Shown in pieces: positions 1-6,791 of a stretch of DNA of 9,172 bases (positions within the stretch are counted from its first letter, which is position 1; each line of letters begins with the position of its first letter). The notes under the pieces are model-generated. The model did no database searches. It worked only from the letters and a program-made list of their open reading frames with translations, and had not been told where the DNA came from. Made by a program: the position numbers and the translations under genes. Source of the DNA: Desulfobacteraceae bacterium (lineage in GTDB: Bacteria > Desulfobacterota > DSM-4660 > Desulfatiglandales > HGW-15); contig RPPU01000139.1 of assembly GCA_003819975.1 (NCBI GenBank), positions 1-9,172 of the forward strand, in the 5' to 3' direction.

Positions 1-1
1 A

Positions 2-910
2 GTGGCTGAAGCGCGCGAGGACAATAATTGCCCCTTTTTCGTGAACATTAAGTTCCAGGGTTTCGGCGGCCAGTCCGAAGCGCGGAAGCCCGACTTGCTG
101 GTGGAAGACATCCGTTTGAATGAGGCTTGCGAAGTAGTGGTTAAAGTACGCAATGCGGGCGGCCCGGTGCCGGACGAGGTCTGGACGGTGCATAAGCCGG
201 AGAGCTGCGCGGTTTATCTGACTGTCAACGGCGCCGGCTGGGGCGGAGAAACGGTTTGGCACTTTGATCCCGCCAAAGGGTTGCAGAATCCGGGCGGAAC
301 CGCCGTGTTTACGAGCACCTATAAGGTGACCGGAACCGCGACCGTCAAGGCCGAGATCGACCATACCCACCAGGTCGCGGAAAGCAACGAGGCGAACAAT
401 GCCAAGACGGACCGGCTGACCTGTCAGGCCGGCGCCGGCACTCGACCCGGCCCGGTCAGCGAGGATTGCCTCTCTTTTAATCCCGCCACAACCGCGGTGC
501 AGCAGATCGGCAACGATTGGAAGATCGTGGACGGCAGTCAGTGGATGTTCAGTTTCGGCGCCAATAAAACCGAGGCGGAAAAGGCCCTGGCAATCATCAA
601 ACATTACCGCATGAATGAGTCCTGCTTCGTGGGTCGCCCGGATCCCTCCTTCACCTATCTGAAGGTGGGCGGTGTTGCGCCGGCGGGTGCGTTTGCGGGC
701 GAAGACTGCATCGCTTTCAATCCAGCTGCTCTAGAAGTCAAACAGCTTAGCGGCGATTGGAAAATCGTGCAAGGCAACAATTGGCTATTCAGCTTTGGAA
801 GCAAAAAAGCCGAGGCCGATCAGGCCCTGGCCATTATCAAGAAATACGGGTTTACCAAGACCTGCTACGTGGGCCGGCCGAACCCGAGTTTTAAGTATTT
901 AAGAAAGTAA
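2..910 (+). CDS. CARDB-domain protein with two C-terminal Cys-containing modules (5' partial)
   Basis: This is the 3' end of a larger gene. The frame is open from the first bases and no ribosome site is visible before the GTG at base 2, so that GTG is probably an internal valine. Residues about 29-135 of the visible part resemble a CARDB adhesion-like beta-sandwich: PDLLVEDI opens it, a VRNAGG strand follows, and it closes with the typical VAESNEANN. After a Gly/Pro linker come two copies of a 67-residue module at residues 154-220 and 234-300. Each starts EDCxxFNP and contains DWKIV, FSFG and ALAIIK, ending in CxVGRPxPSFxYL. Each module has two cysteines (156/208 and 236/288) that could form a disulfide, which fits a secreted or surface protein. 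The module is familiar to me at the ends of hypothetical bacterial proteins, but I know of no established function. A terminator follows 22 bp after the stop. Confidence 0.8.
   Translation: MAEAREDNNCPFFVNIKFQGFGGQSEARKPDLLVEDIRLNEACEVVVKVRNAGGPVPDEVWTVHKPESCAVYLTVNGAGWGGETVWHFDPAKGLQNPGGTAVFTSTYKVTGTATVKAEIDHTHQVAESNEANNAKTDRLTCQAGAGTRPGPVSEDCLSFNPATTAVQQIGNDWKIVDGSQWMFSFGANKTEAEKALAIIKHYRMNESCFVGRPDPSFTYLKVGGVAPAGAFAGEDCIAFNPAALEVKQLSGDWKIVQGNNWLFSFGSKKAEADQALAIIKKYGFTKTCYVGRPNPSFKYLRK
461..901 (+). repeat. In-gene tandem duplication, 240-bp period (two 67-residue modules)
   Basis: The segments 461-661 and 701-901 encode two copies of the same module, offset by exactly 80 codons. By my hand alignment about 40 of 67 residues are identical, including both cysteines and the VGRP motif. 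The DNA copies have diverged, so this is an old domain duplication rather than a recent one. The 13-residue linker is Gly/Ala-rich. Confidence 0.8.
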
Positions 911-932
911 AAGTGTTGGAATAAGCCCTGCA

Positions 933-968
933 GCCCGGTTATATGTTCGATATAACCGGGCTTTTTTT
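933..968 (+). terminator. Strong Rho-independent terminator
   Basis: A perfect 12-bp stem (933-944 with 950-961, GCCCGGTTATAT on the left arm) has a 5-nt loop (GTTCG) and is followed by seven T residues. It lies just after the CARDB gene stop and isolates that gene from the OmpA-like gene downstream. Confidence 0.93.
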
Positions 969-1146
969 ATACGGCGCTATTTAAATGTTCGGGATCTCTG
1001 AAAATTCGTTTTTTTAGGGTTTAACGGTTCATCTTTGGCCGATTTTTTAAAGGTCTCGTAGTTGATAAGGTGAATTTTTAGAAATCCCCTGTTGGCGAAT
1101 CAGGGCGGATATGATAGGGTCTTGATCGGGAATCATTTTTATACGG

Positions 1147-1154
1147 AAAGGAGA
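1147..1154 (+). promoter_or_regulatory. Ribosome-binding site of the OmpA-like gene
   Basis: AAAGGAGA places GGAG 7 nt before the ATG at 1161. It selects that ATG over the TTG at 1092, which would add 23 residues in front of an otherwise normal signal peptide. Confidence 0.85.
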
Positions 1155-1160
1155 AAATAT

Positions 1161-1979
1161 ATGCGACATTTGCAAGTTTGGACCGGCGTTGCGGTCATGG
1201 TTTTAATGCTCGTTTGCTTTCCGGCGACGGCGCAAGACGCCGCCGGATGCAAGGATCACCCCTTGTTCACGCGGATCACCGATTTTGAGATTGACGATTG
1301 CGAAATCAAAGATTTCGATTCGCACGAGTTTACGGACCGTAATGAAAAAGACATTGTTTTTGAAGGGAAAATAACTTTTATCGGCTATTGCCTGAAGAAA
1401 GGCGGCAAGGAACGCGCTTTCCTGGAGATTTGGAAAAATTACGTCAACGCCATCACCAAGATCGGCGGGACCGTGGAATACAGCAATCGCTATAGCGGCA
1501 ATCTGCATTTAAACAAAGACGGCAAAGAAGTCTGGGTGCAGGTCAACGACAGCGGCGGGAGTTGTTATTCTCTTTATATTGTGGAAAAGAAAGCCATGGT
1601 CCAGGAGATCACGGCCAATGAGATGCTGGACACCCTGAATAAGCAGGGCTTTATCGCCTTGTATATCAATTTCGACACCAACAAGGCGACCATCAAACCG
1701 GAGTCGCAATCCATCGTGGACCAGATCGCCAAGATGCTTAAGGACAATCCGAAGTTGAACGTGAGCATCGAAGGGCATACCGACAGCGTCGGCACGCCGG
1801 CCAACAACAAGACCCTTTCCAAGCAACGGGCCGATGCGGTCGTGGCTGCGCTGGTGAAACAGGGCATTGACGCCAAGCGTCTGAGCGCAATCGGCTGGGG
1901 TCAGGACAAGCCCATTGCGGACAACCGCAGTGAAGAGGGCAAAGCCAAGAACCGGCGGGTGGAGATTGTCAAAAAATGA
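1161..1979 (+). CDS. Secreted OmpA/Pal-type peptidoglycan-binding protein
   Basis: The 272-residue product has a Sec signal peptide. A short basic start is followed by a hydrophobic core at residues 6-20, with a likely cut after ATA or ATAQ near residues 24-25. The C-terminal domain, residues about 166-271, is OmpA-like. It shows INFDTNKATIKPES, then IEGHTDSVG with the meso-DAP-binding Asp at 208, then LSKQRADAVV, and finally NRRVEI with the conserved Arg pair at 265-266. This domain anchors proteins to peptidoglycan in the periplasm. Residues 26-150 are not a beta-barrel I recognise. They contain four cysteines (30, 47, 77, 135), so two disulfides are possible. I see no lipobox at the signal cleavage site. 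The start is set by AAAGGAGA upstream. Two tandem hairpins follow, the first overlapping the stop codon. Assignment of the C-terminal domain is firm; the role of the N-terminal domain is unknown. Confidence 0.9.
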   Translation: MRHLQVWTGVAVMVLMLVCFPATAQDAAGCKDHPLFTRITDFEIDDCEIKDFDSHEFTDRNEKDIVFEGKITFIGYCLKKGGKERAFLEIWKNYVNAITKIGGTVEYSNRYSGNLHLNKDGKEVWVQVNDSGGSCYSLYIVEKKAMVQEITANEMLDTLNKQGFIALYINFDTNKATIKPESQSIVDQIAKMLKDNPKLNVSIEGHTDSVGTPANNKTLSKQRADAVVAALVKQGIDAKRLSAIGWGQDKPIADNRSEEGKAKNRRVEIVKK

Positions 1980-2013
1980 AATGTTTCCAAGAAATACCGC
2001 GGAAACATTTCAT
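1976..2013. repeat. Perfect 13-bp inverted repeat overlapping a stop codon
   Basis: Arms 1976-1988 and 2001-2013 (left arm ATGAAATGTTTCC) are exact reverse complements around a 12-nt loop. The TGA stop of the OmpA-like gene lies inside the left arm. There is no T-run after it, so it is not a classic intrinsic terminator. It may protect the mRNA 3' end or act with the next hairpin. Confidence 0.75.
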
Positions 2014-2016
2014 CAA

Positions 2017-2037
2017 AAATCCGCTAAAAGCGGATTT
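2017..2037. repeat. Second hairpin, 9-bp stem
   Basis: AAATCCGCT (2017-2025) pairs with AGCGGATTT (2029-2037) around an AAA loop, only 3 bp after the preceding inverted repeat. The A/T-flanked stem could terminate weakly in either direction. It lies 28 bp before the ATG of the next gene. Confidence 0.65.
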
Positions 2038-2065
2038 GCAAGAAAGCACTGACTTGGAGATTTGA

Positions 2066-2608
2066 ATGCCTTCCATTATTACGCATGCTTTTGTCGGGGT
2101 GGTTGCGACCGCAGCTTTGAAGAACAGGGAAACGCCCAAATCCATTTGGATCCTGGCGCCGCTGCTTGCCGTGCTGCCGGATTTGGACGTAGTCGCCTTT
2201 CGATTCGGAATTTCTTACGGACACGCCTTCGGTCATCGCGGGTTCTTTCATTCCCTGTTTTTTGCTTTTGCCCTGAGTGCATTGTTGGTTTGCTTGTTTT
2301 GGCGGCCTTTAGCCAAACAAAAAGTATACGGTTTGATTCTTTTGGCGTTTATCGCCGGAAGCCACGGTCTGCTGGATGCACTGACCAACGGCGGATTAGG
2401 CATTGCTTTGCTCGCGCCTTTTGACGCGACGCGCTATTTCTTTCCCTGGACGCCCATCAAGGTTTCGCCGATTAGTGTAAAAGCCTTTTTCGGTTCCTGG
2501 GGCTGGGCCGTAATTAAAAGTGAATTTTTGTGGGTTTGGCTGCCTCTGTCGGCATTGCTTTTAATCTCGATGACGGCCGGATGGTTATGGCGCAGAAATA
2601 ATAATTGA
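2066..2608 (+). CDS. YdjM/DUF457-type inner-membrane metal-dependent hydrolase
   Basis: The 180-residue product is an integral membrane protein of the LexA-binding inner-membrane hydrolase family (YdjM, DUF457). The family signature residues are all present: H7 in MPSIITHAF, then LPDLD with D39 and D41, then HAFGHRGFFHS with H53, H57, R58 and H62, and GSHGLLDALTNGG with H100 and D104. These form a likely metal site at the membrane face. Hydrophobic segments lie at about 28-45, 61-79, 86-105 and 155-175. The length fits the family. The true substrate is unknown; relatives are loosely linked to membrane or lipid metabolism and, in E. coli, to the SOS regulon. I see no clear LexA box here. GGAG at 2056-2059, 6 nt before the ATG, supports this start. 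The next gene begins 65 bp downstream. Confidence 0.9.
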   Translation: MPSIITHAFVGVVATAALKNRETPKSIWILAPLLAVLPDLDVVAFRFGISYGHAFGHRGFFHSLFFAFALSALLVCLFWRPLAKQKVYGLILLAFIAGSHGLLDALTNGGLGIALLAPFDATRYFFPWTPIKVSPISVKAFFGSWGWAVIKSEFLWVWLPLSALLLISMTAGWLWRRNNN

Positions 2609-2673
2609 TTATCAAGTCAATTCTTGGTAAGCAAAAAAAAGAAATATAGACAGAGAGGATTTTATCGGTATTT

Positions 2674-3612
2674 ATGGATTTGAAACAAACAGCTCTTATT
2701 CTGGAGGGCGGCGGCATGCGCGGGGCTTACACGGCCGGGGTGTTGCGCTGGTTCATGGACCGCAATCTTTATTTGTCCTATGTGATCGGGACGTCCATCG
2801 GCGCTTGCAACGGCGCAAATTATGTGGCCCGCCAGCCTGAAAGAAACCGGATCGTGAATATCCATTATGTCCGGGACTCCCGGTTCCTCAGTTACCGCCG
2901 CTTCTTGTTCCGAGGCGAGCTGTTCGGTATGAAATTCATTTTCGACACTTTCCCCCACGATTTGGTGCCGTTCGATTTTCAGACCTTCAAGCAGAGCGAA
3001 CAGCGTTTTATTCTGCCTTGCTTTGATTGTAAGGCAGGGGAAACGGTTTATTATGACAAAAACGAATTGGATGAGGCCGGCTTTTTGGCGGTCTTGCAGG
3101 CCGGGTCGAGCCTGCCGATTCTGCAAAAGCCGGTCTTTTTTCAAGGCCGGGTCTTGCTGGACGGCGGCATTGCCGATTCCCTGCCGATTCAAAAAAGCAT
3201 CGCCGACGGCAATCAACGGCACGTGGTGATTTTAACCAAACCCCGGGGGTATCTTAAAAAACCATCCAAATTCGCCTGGCTGGTGCGCAAGTGGTATCCG
3301 GAATATAAGGGTTTGGCCCGGGGTGTAGCCGAGCGACATACCCGTTACAACGAGACCATGCAATGGATCGACCGGCTCGAAGACGAAGGCAAGGTGTTCG
3401 TGATCCGGCCCGACCGGCCCCTGATCGTGAACCGGGTGAACCGCAATAGCCACAAGCTTTATACTGTTTATAACCAGGGTTATAGCGAGGCTCAGGCATG
3501 TTTTGACAGGCTAAGGGCCTATTTGGAGACCGATTCCGCACCGGCACTAAAGATTACGCCGAACTCAAAAGAATCAGGCAATGGCCGGATCAACACCCCA
3601 AAAAATCATTGA
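2674..3612 (+). CDS. Patatin-like phospholipase (YjjU-like)
   Basis: The 312-residue product is a patatin-family serine lipid acyl hydrolase. The oxyanion loop is GGGMRG (residues 12-17), the nucleophile is S41 in GTSIG, and the catalytic Asp is D163 in DGG, so the Ser-Asp dyad is complete. The spacing and the sequence around YVARQPERN and FFQGRVLLDGGIADSLPI resemble the bacterial YjjU-type patatins, which are predicted cytoplasmic phospholipases or esterases. There is no signal peptide. The last 35 or so residues are polar and look disordered. The start must be at or close to this ATG because the oxyanion loop follows at once. The nearest Shine-Dalgarno-like sequence (GAGAGG, 2653-2658) is unusually distant at 15 nt, so initiation may be weak. 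It could be co-transcribed with the preceding hydrolase, 65 bp upstream. The natural lipid substrate cannot be told from sequence. Confidence 0.92.
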   Translation: MDLKQTALILEGGGMRGAYTAGVLRWFMDRNLYLSYVIGTSIGACNGANYVARQPERNRIVNIHYVRDSRFLSYRRFLFRGELFGMKFIFDTFPHDLVPFDFQTFKQSEQRFILPCFDCKAGETVYYDKNELDEAGFLAVLQAGSSLPILQKPVFFQGRVLLDGGIADSLPIQKSIADGNQRHVVILTKPRGYLKKPSKFAWLVRKWYPEYKGLARGVAERHTRYNETMQWIDRLEDEGKVFVIRPDRPLIVNRVNRNSHKLYTVYNQGYSEAQACFDRLRAYLETDSAPALKITPNSKESGNGRINTPKNH

Positions 3613-3632
3613 TGCTTTATTACCTGAATGAT

Positions 3633-3653
3633 CCGAACCCTTATCGGGTTTGG
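3633..3653 (+). repeat. Hairpin 20 bp after the patatin gene
   Basis: CCGAACCC (3633-3640) pairs with GGGTTTGG (3646-3653) around TTATC, with one G-T wobble. No T-run follows, so it is not a canonical intrinsic terminator. It could stabilise the 3' end of the upstream mRNA. Confidence 0.4.
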
Positions 3654-3915
3654 GGGAACAAGCAACCGGTCAAAAATTGAATACAATCGCAAAATTGCTG
3701 AAAATTCAGTCGTTTTTCGGTCGGTAACGTTTTTTTTTATATCCAATGATCACAACCATGCAACAAATGCGCGGTATTTTCGTAAAATAAAGTTAAAGGC
3801 TGCGAAACGATTGAAGCAGATGGCAGGGATTAACTCCAAAAACCTCATCTCGATCAATGTATTTTCGCCGATTTCTCAGTATGATTATAAGACGATTGAT
3901 CATTTTGGATTGATT

Positions 3916-3919
3916 GGAG
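3916..3919 (+). promoter_or_regulatory. Ribosome-binding site of the methyltransferase-like gene
   Basis: GGAG lies 8 nt before the ATG at 3928. It decides for this start over the in-frame ATG at 3628, which lacks any such site. Confidence 0.7.
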
Positions 3920-3927
3920 ATATTTTT

Positions 3928-4413
3928 ATGGAACAAAAGATGAGCAGATGGGGTATCGGGCCGATTTTCGCTTCTTTATCAATCGGGTATGGATTGATTG
4001 TGTTTGGAGTAAGCCGCTATTTCCATCCGTATTTCCAAATGGAATTTCTTCCGTATCTTTTTCGCGTTATTTTGGGAACGGCGCTCATTGTAACCGGGCT
4101 ATTGTTTTTTTTCGTTTCGGTTGTAACGGTCATGCGCGCCTATCATGCCGGCAATCTTGTCACAGGCGGAATTTTCAAATGCTGCCGGCATCCTTTGTAC
4201 GCTTCGTGGGCGGTATGGATCGTGCCCGGAATCGTTTTGTGGGTGAACTCTTGGATGGGATTGACGGCACCGTTATTTATGTATATTATTTTGCGTATCT
4301 TGGTAAAAAAAGAAGAAATTTACCTGGAAAATGTATTCGACACGGAATATGCGGAATATAAAAAGAGAGTCCCCTGTATATTGCCTTATGGACGGTTAAA
4401 AGCAAGCAGGTAA
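3928..4413 (+). CDS. Isoprenylcysteine carboxyl methyltransferase-like membrane protein
   Basis: The 161-residue product is an integral membrane protein of the ICMT/phospholipid methyltransferase (PEMT-like) superfamily. Membrane segments lie at about 13-29, 43-68, 92-108 and 111-125. The C-terminal signature is clear. GGIFKCCRHPLYASW contains the RHPxY motif (residues 87-91), which contributes to the S-adenosylmethionine site. It is followed by KKEEIYLENVFDTEYAEYKKRVP, the usual EE...E.F..EY..Y...V element. Bacterial members methylate unknown small lipids or isoprenoid-linked groups, since bacteria lack prenylated CaaX proteins; the substrate here is unknown. The length of about 160 residues is normal when the start is at 3928. 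The gene stands alone and converges with the minus-strand gene that ends at 4547. Confidence 0.85.
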   Translation: MEQKMSRWGIGPIFASLSIGYGLIVFGVSRYFHPYFQMEFLPYLFRVILGTALIVTGLLFFFVSVVTVMRAYHAGNLVTGGIFKCCRHPLYASWAVWIVPGIVLWVNSWMGLTAPLFMYIILRILVKKEEIYLENVFDTEYAEYKKRVPCILPYGRLKASR

Positions 4414-4546
4414 CCATGCCTTTTTGCTAAACGCGAGTTTAGTGCGCTCAAGGCGGCATCTGTTCAAAAAAAGAAAAGATAAAAAACGCTACAATCGTAT
4501 TATTCGCCCTATTTACCATTTTGAAATCTCCCCTTGTTTTATTCCG

Positions 4547-4969
4547 CTATTTGGGATTCGCTAAAAGTTCGGCCAGCATCCCGGCTACCTTGGCGGCCAA
4601 TTCTTTGCATTTAAGGGAGTTTTTCTGGGGGCCCAGTTTCTCCAAAACCGCGCGGCATTGAGTGGCGCCGTATTGGGCCATGAATTGTTCGCGCAAATCG
4701 GAGGCCAGTTTTTTTGTTTGCGAGAGATCGGCGCCCGGTTGCATTCTGCCGGTCAAATAGCCGACGGCCAGGATGCCGCCGGCCAGGGCGCCGCACAGTT
4801 CTTCGCGGGTGCCGCCTACGCCGCCGCCGAAAGCCGAGGCCATTTTGGGGAGATCCGGCACAGGTCGATCGGCAAAAGCTTCGATGATCGTTTTTGAAAC
4901 GGATTCAGCGCAATTGAATCCGGAGCTGAAATAATCAAAAGTAATTTTCTCGATGTCTTGTTTTTTCAT
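4547..4969 (-). CDS. C_GCAxxG_C_C family (putative redox) protein
   Basis: The 140-residue soluble protein has the features of the C_GCAxxG_C_C family: GFNCAESV with C20, then AFGGGVGGTREELCGALAGGILAVG with C59, then QC at C105, and LKC at C121. In this family the four spaced cysteines and glycine-rich core are thought to bind a metal or act in redox chemistry. It is often found in anaerobes, but no reaction has been firmly assigned that I know of. The length fits the family. AGAAAGGA, with the GGA 7 nt before the ATG, supports this start. It is the last gene of the minus-strand group, 99 bp after the metallo-hydrolase gene, so it may have its own promoter. It converges with the methyltransferase-like gene. 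Confidence 0.88.
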   Translation of the reverse strand: MKKQDIEKITFDYFSSGFNCAESVSKTIIEAFADRPVPDLPKMASAFGGGVGGTREELCGALAGGILAVGYLTGRMQPGADLSQTKKLASDLREQFMAQYGATQCRAVLEKLGPQKNSLKCKELAAKVAGMLAELLANPK

Positions 4970-5022
4970 GTCTGATTCCTTTCTGATGTAAAAATTTTTT
5001 TTTGCGTTTTGGCGACACTGGA

Positions 5023-5048
5023 GTCATTTCAGGATTTTTAGAAATGAC
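5023..5048. repeat. 8-bp inverted repeat between two minus-strand genes
   Basis: GTCATTTC (5023-5030) and GAAATGAC (5041-5048) are perfect complements around a 10-nt loop, 20 bp after the metallo-hydrolase stop. Read on the minus strand it is followed after some 20 nt by an A-run, not a T-run, so it is not a terminator of the upstream gene. It could be a weak operator or an mRNA processing stem. Confidence 0.4.
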
Positions 5049-5068
5049 GTCCTTTGCGCGAGAATTTT

Positions 5069-5806
5069 TCAGAGGTTGAATTGCTTGCCGTCTTCAGCCC
5101 ATTCAAACTCGATGTTCGGCAATAATGTCAACATATCATCACCCATATGGGTCAGGATCAGGCGCCGACAGTTAAGATCGCCGCGCCGGGCCTGGAGCGT
5201 CCGGTAATCGAGATGATTCTTCTTTTTTTCAACCGTGAAGCAATCGCAGATCAGGAGATCGGCGCCGTCGGCGACCCGGAGCAGATCGTCGGTCCATTCG
5301 GTGTCGCCGGTATAGGCAATGATTTTGTGGTCCACCTCGATCCGCAGCATATGGGGCCGGGCGCCGGGCGAATGCAGGGCCGGATAAGCTTGAGCCTTCA
5401 GGGGACCGACGGCCTGGGGTTCGGTTTCGTCCCATTCCAGAAAGGTTAGCGGAAAATTCTCGTGGATAGGCGCGCCGGGGTAAAAGATCTCGATCGCGAC
5501 CCGGATGCGTTGTTCCAGGCCTTGGGGACCGCAGACCGCGAGCGGCTTGGTGCGCTTGGCCAGGATATCGGTTTCACGGATGATCGTCGGCACGCCGCCG
5601 AAATGATCGCCATGCAAATGAGTCAGGAAAATATAATCGAGGCGGTCGGGATCCACGCCGAAGCGTTTTAGCGCAATGAGCGAGGAAGCGCCGCAATCCA
5701 GCAGAAAACAACCGGACGGAGCTTGAACATAGATGCAGGCATTGAATCGGCCGCCGCTGCCGAACGCGTCGCCGCTGCCTAAAAATTGAACACTGACTTT
5801 ACTCAT
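5069..5806 (-). CDS. MBL-fold metallo-hydrolase, RNase Z-like
   Basis: The 245-residue product is a metallo-beta-lactamase-fold hydrolase. It opens with VQFLGSGDAFGSGGR, the loop usual in RNase Z-like and related ribonuclease or phosphodiesterase members. The two-metal site is complete: HLHGDH with H63, H65, D67 and H68, then H145 in ALHSPG, D168 in AYTGDTEW, and H220 in LILTHMG. It lacks the long exosite arm expected of true tRNA 3' processing RNase Z, and at 245 residues is shorter than RNase BN/Z. A phosphodiesterase or other small-substrate hydrolase is therefore as likely as tRNA processing. There is no signal peptide, so it is cytoplasmic. Its ATG lies 20 bp after the DUF523-DUF1722 gene, which points to co-transcription. 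The Shine-Dalgarno match is weak (GAG, 9 nt before the ATG). Confidence 0.88.
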   Translation of the reverse strand: MSKVSVQFLGSGDAFGSGGRFNACIYVQAPSGCFLLDCGASSLIALKRFGVDPDRLDYIFLTHLHGDHFGGVPTIIRETDILAKRTKPLAVCGPQGLEQRIRVAIEIFYPGAPIHENFPLTFLEWDETEPQAVGPLKAQAYPALHSPGARPHMLRIEVDHKIIAYTGDTEWTDDLLRVADGADLLICDCFTVEKKKNHLDYRTLQARRGDLNCRRLILTHMGDDMLTLLPNIEFEWAEDGKQFNL

Positions 5807-5826
5807 TTTGTGAATCTCATTTCCGT

Positions 5827-6774
5827 TTAAACATGATTCCGCAGCATGAGTTCACGAGGATGCGGATTCAGATAGATTTGGTTTTCCAAATATTCCGGTT
5901 TGTATTTGCGCACATAATGATTCAAGAGGGTCAGGGGGACGATCAGCGGGACCAGCCCGGCATGGTAGTTTTCGATAAGTTCTTTGAACTCCGTCTTTTC
6001 TGCACTGTCAAGTTCCTTTTTGAAATAGCCCATCAGGTGCATGAGTACGTTGGCGGTCTTTTTGACGGTAGCGAGCTTTTGCAGCGCTTGAATAAACGAA
6101 TCGAAATATACCGCGTATAATTCCGGTAAAGAATAGGATTTACCGCGGCCGAGCATTGCCCCGAGTTGTCTCTGGGCTCCGGGGCTATGCGCCATGAGCA
6201 GGTATTTATGCATCGCGTGAAATTCCACCAGGTTTCGCAATGATTTCGGTTTTTGATTCAAGAACCGCCAGCGGTGTACGCTGAAAACGCGCACAATAAA
6301 ATTTTCACGCAACCCGGGATCATGCAGTCGGCCTTCGTCTTCGACCGGAAGCAAAGGGAAGCGATCCGTGAATCCCGCGGCAAACAACCCGGTGCCGTTA
6401 TGGCGAACGCCATCCTTTCCGTAAACTTTGACGCGCATCCACCCGGAACTCGGAGATTTCGCTTTAAATATAAAACCGCAAAGCGGAAGGCCGGATAATT
6501 CGCGCAGCTTGGGCTCCATCCATTTTTTCATTTGGGCGGTACGGTCGATTTTGGTTTTTTGGGTCATGAGGCGAATGTCTCCGTCCGCTTCCACGAGCCG
6601 CATGGCCTCGCGCGGAACAGGCAGGCCGCATTCGGTTTCCGGGCAGACCGGCACGAATTCGACATGATTACCCAGTAAATCGCGCAGATAATGATCCAGT
6701 TTGTGCCCGCCGTCATAGCGGACGTTTTGACCAAGCAAGCAGGCGCTGATGCCGATCAGAGGTTTTGTATTCAT
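5827..6774 (-). CDS. DUF523-DUF1722 (YbgA-type) fusion protein
   Basis: The 315-residue product joins an N-terminal DUF523 domain (residues about 4-150) to a C-terminal DUF1722/YbgA domain (about 180-310, ending NPHPRELMLRNHV, typical of the family). DUF523 includes TudS, the [4Fe-4S] thiouracil desulfidase, so a desulfuration or Fe-S role is possible but unproven for fusions. The cysteine motifs are ISACLLG (C12), VCPETECG (C44, C49) and LCGF (C99). The usual SPSCG cysteine is Ser (S110, SPSSG). I chose the ATG at 6774 because GAGG lies 5 nt before it and family members start close to this point. An ATG at 6795, overlapping the rsgA stop as ATGA, would give 322 residues and cannot be excluded. 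It sits between rsgA and an MBL hydrolase in a tight operon. Confidence 0.88.
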   Translation of the reverse strand: MNTKPLIGISACLLGQNVRYDGGHKLDHYLRDLLGNHVEFVPVCPETECGLPVPREAMRLVEADGDIRLMTQKTKIDRTAQMKKWMEPKLRELSGLPLCGFIFKAKSPSSGWMRVKVYGKDGVRHNGTGLFAAGFTDRFPLLPVEDEGRLHDPGLRENFIVRVFSVHRWRFLNQKPKSLRNLVEFHAMHKYLLMAHSPGAQRQLGAMLGRGKSYSLPELYAVYFDSFIQALQKLATVKKTANVLMHLMGYFKKELDSAEKTEFKELIENYHAGLVPLIVPLTLLNHYVRKYKPEYLENQIYLNPHPRELMLRNHV

Positions 6775-6779
6775 GGTTT

Positions 6780-6783
6780 CCTC
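6780..6783 (-). promoter_or_regulatory. Ribosome-binding site of the DUF523-DUF1722 gene
   Basis: On the minus strand GAGG lies 5 nt before the ATG at 6774 and favours that start over the ATGs at 6795 and 6834. Confidence 0.65.
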
Positions 6784-6791
6784 AATGTCGT

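Larger units (their letters stand above)
3613..3927. other. Intergenic region of about 315 bp, apparently non-coding
   Basis: The region between the patatin gene and the methyltransferase-like gene is more AT-rich than its neighbours. It holds an 8-bp hairpin with one G-T pair near its start (3633-3653) and a run of nine T residues at 3730-3738. The frame of the downstream gene stays open back to an ATG at 3628. However, the extra 100 residues have no recognisable domain and no ribosome site precedes that ATG, so I treat it as untranslated. I cannot name a convincing promoter. Confidence 0.6.

Noticed and set aside
1062..1115. TTGATA (1062-1067) and TATGAT (1110-1115) as a promoter for the OmpA-like gene
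   Set aside because: The spacing of over 40 bp is incompatible with a sigma-70 promoter, and neither box has a good partner at 16-18 bp.
1092..1160. Upstream TTG start of the OmpA-like gene (23 extra residues)
   Set aside because: It has no ribosome site and would bury the signal peptide, whereas AAAGGAGA sits correctly before the ATG at 1161.
2062..2424. Plus-strand frame overlapping the YdjM-type gene
   Set aside because: It is an out-of-frame shadow; the 2066-2608 frame carries the conserved His/Asp motifs.
2603..2622. AATTGA / TCAATT inverted repeat after the YdjM-type gene
   Set aside because: A 6-bp A/T-rich stem is too short and lacks a T-run, so it is expected by chance.
5147..5671. 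Plus-strand frames across the metallo-hydrolase gene
   Set aside because: They are antisense to a gene with a full set of metal ligands and show no family resemblance.
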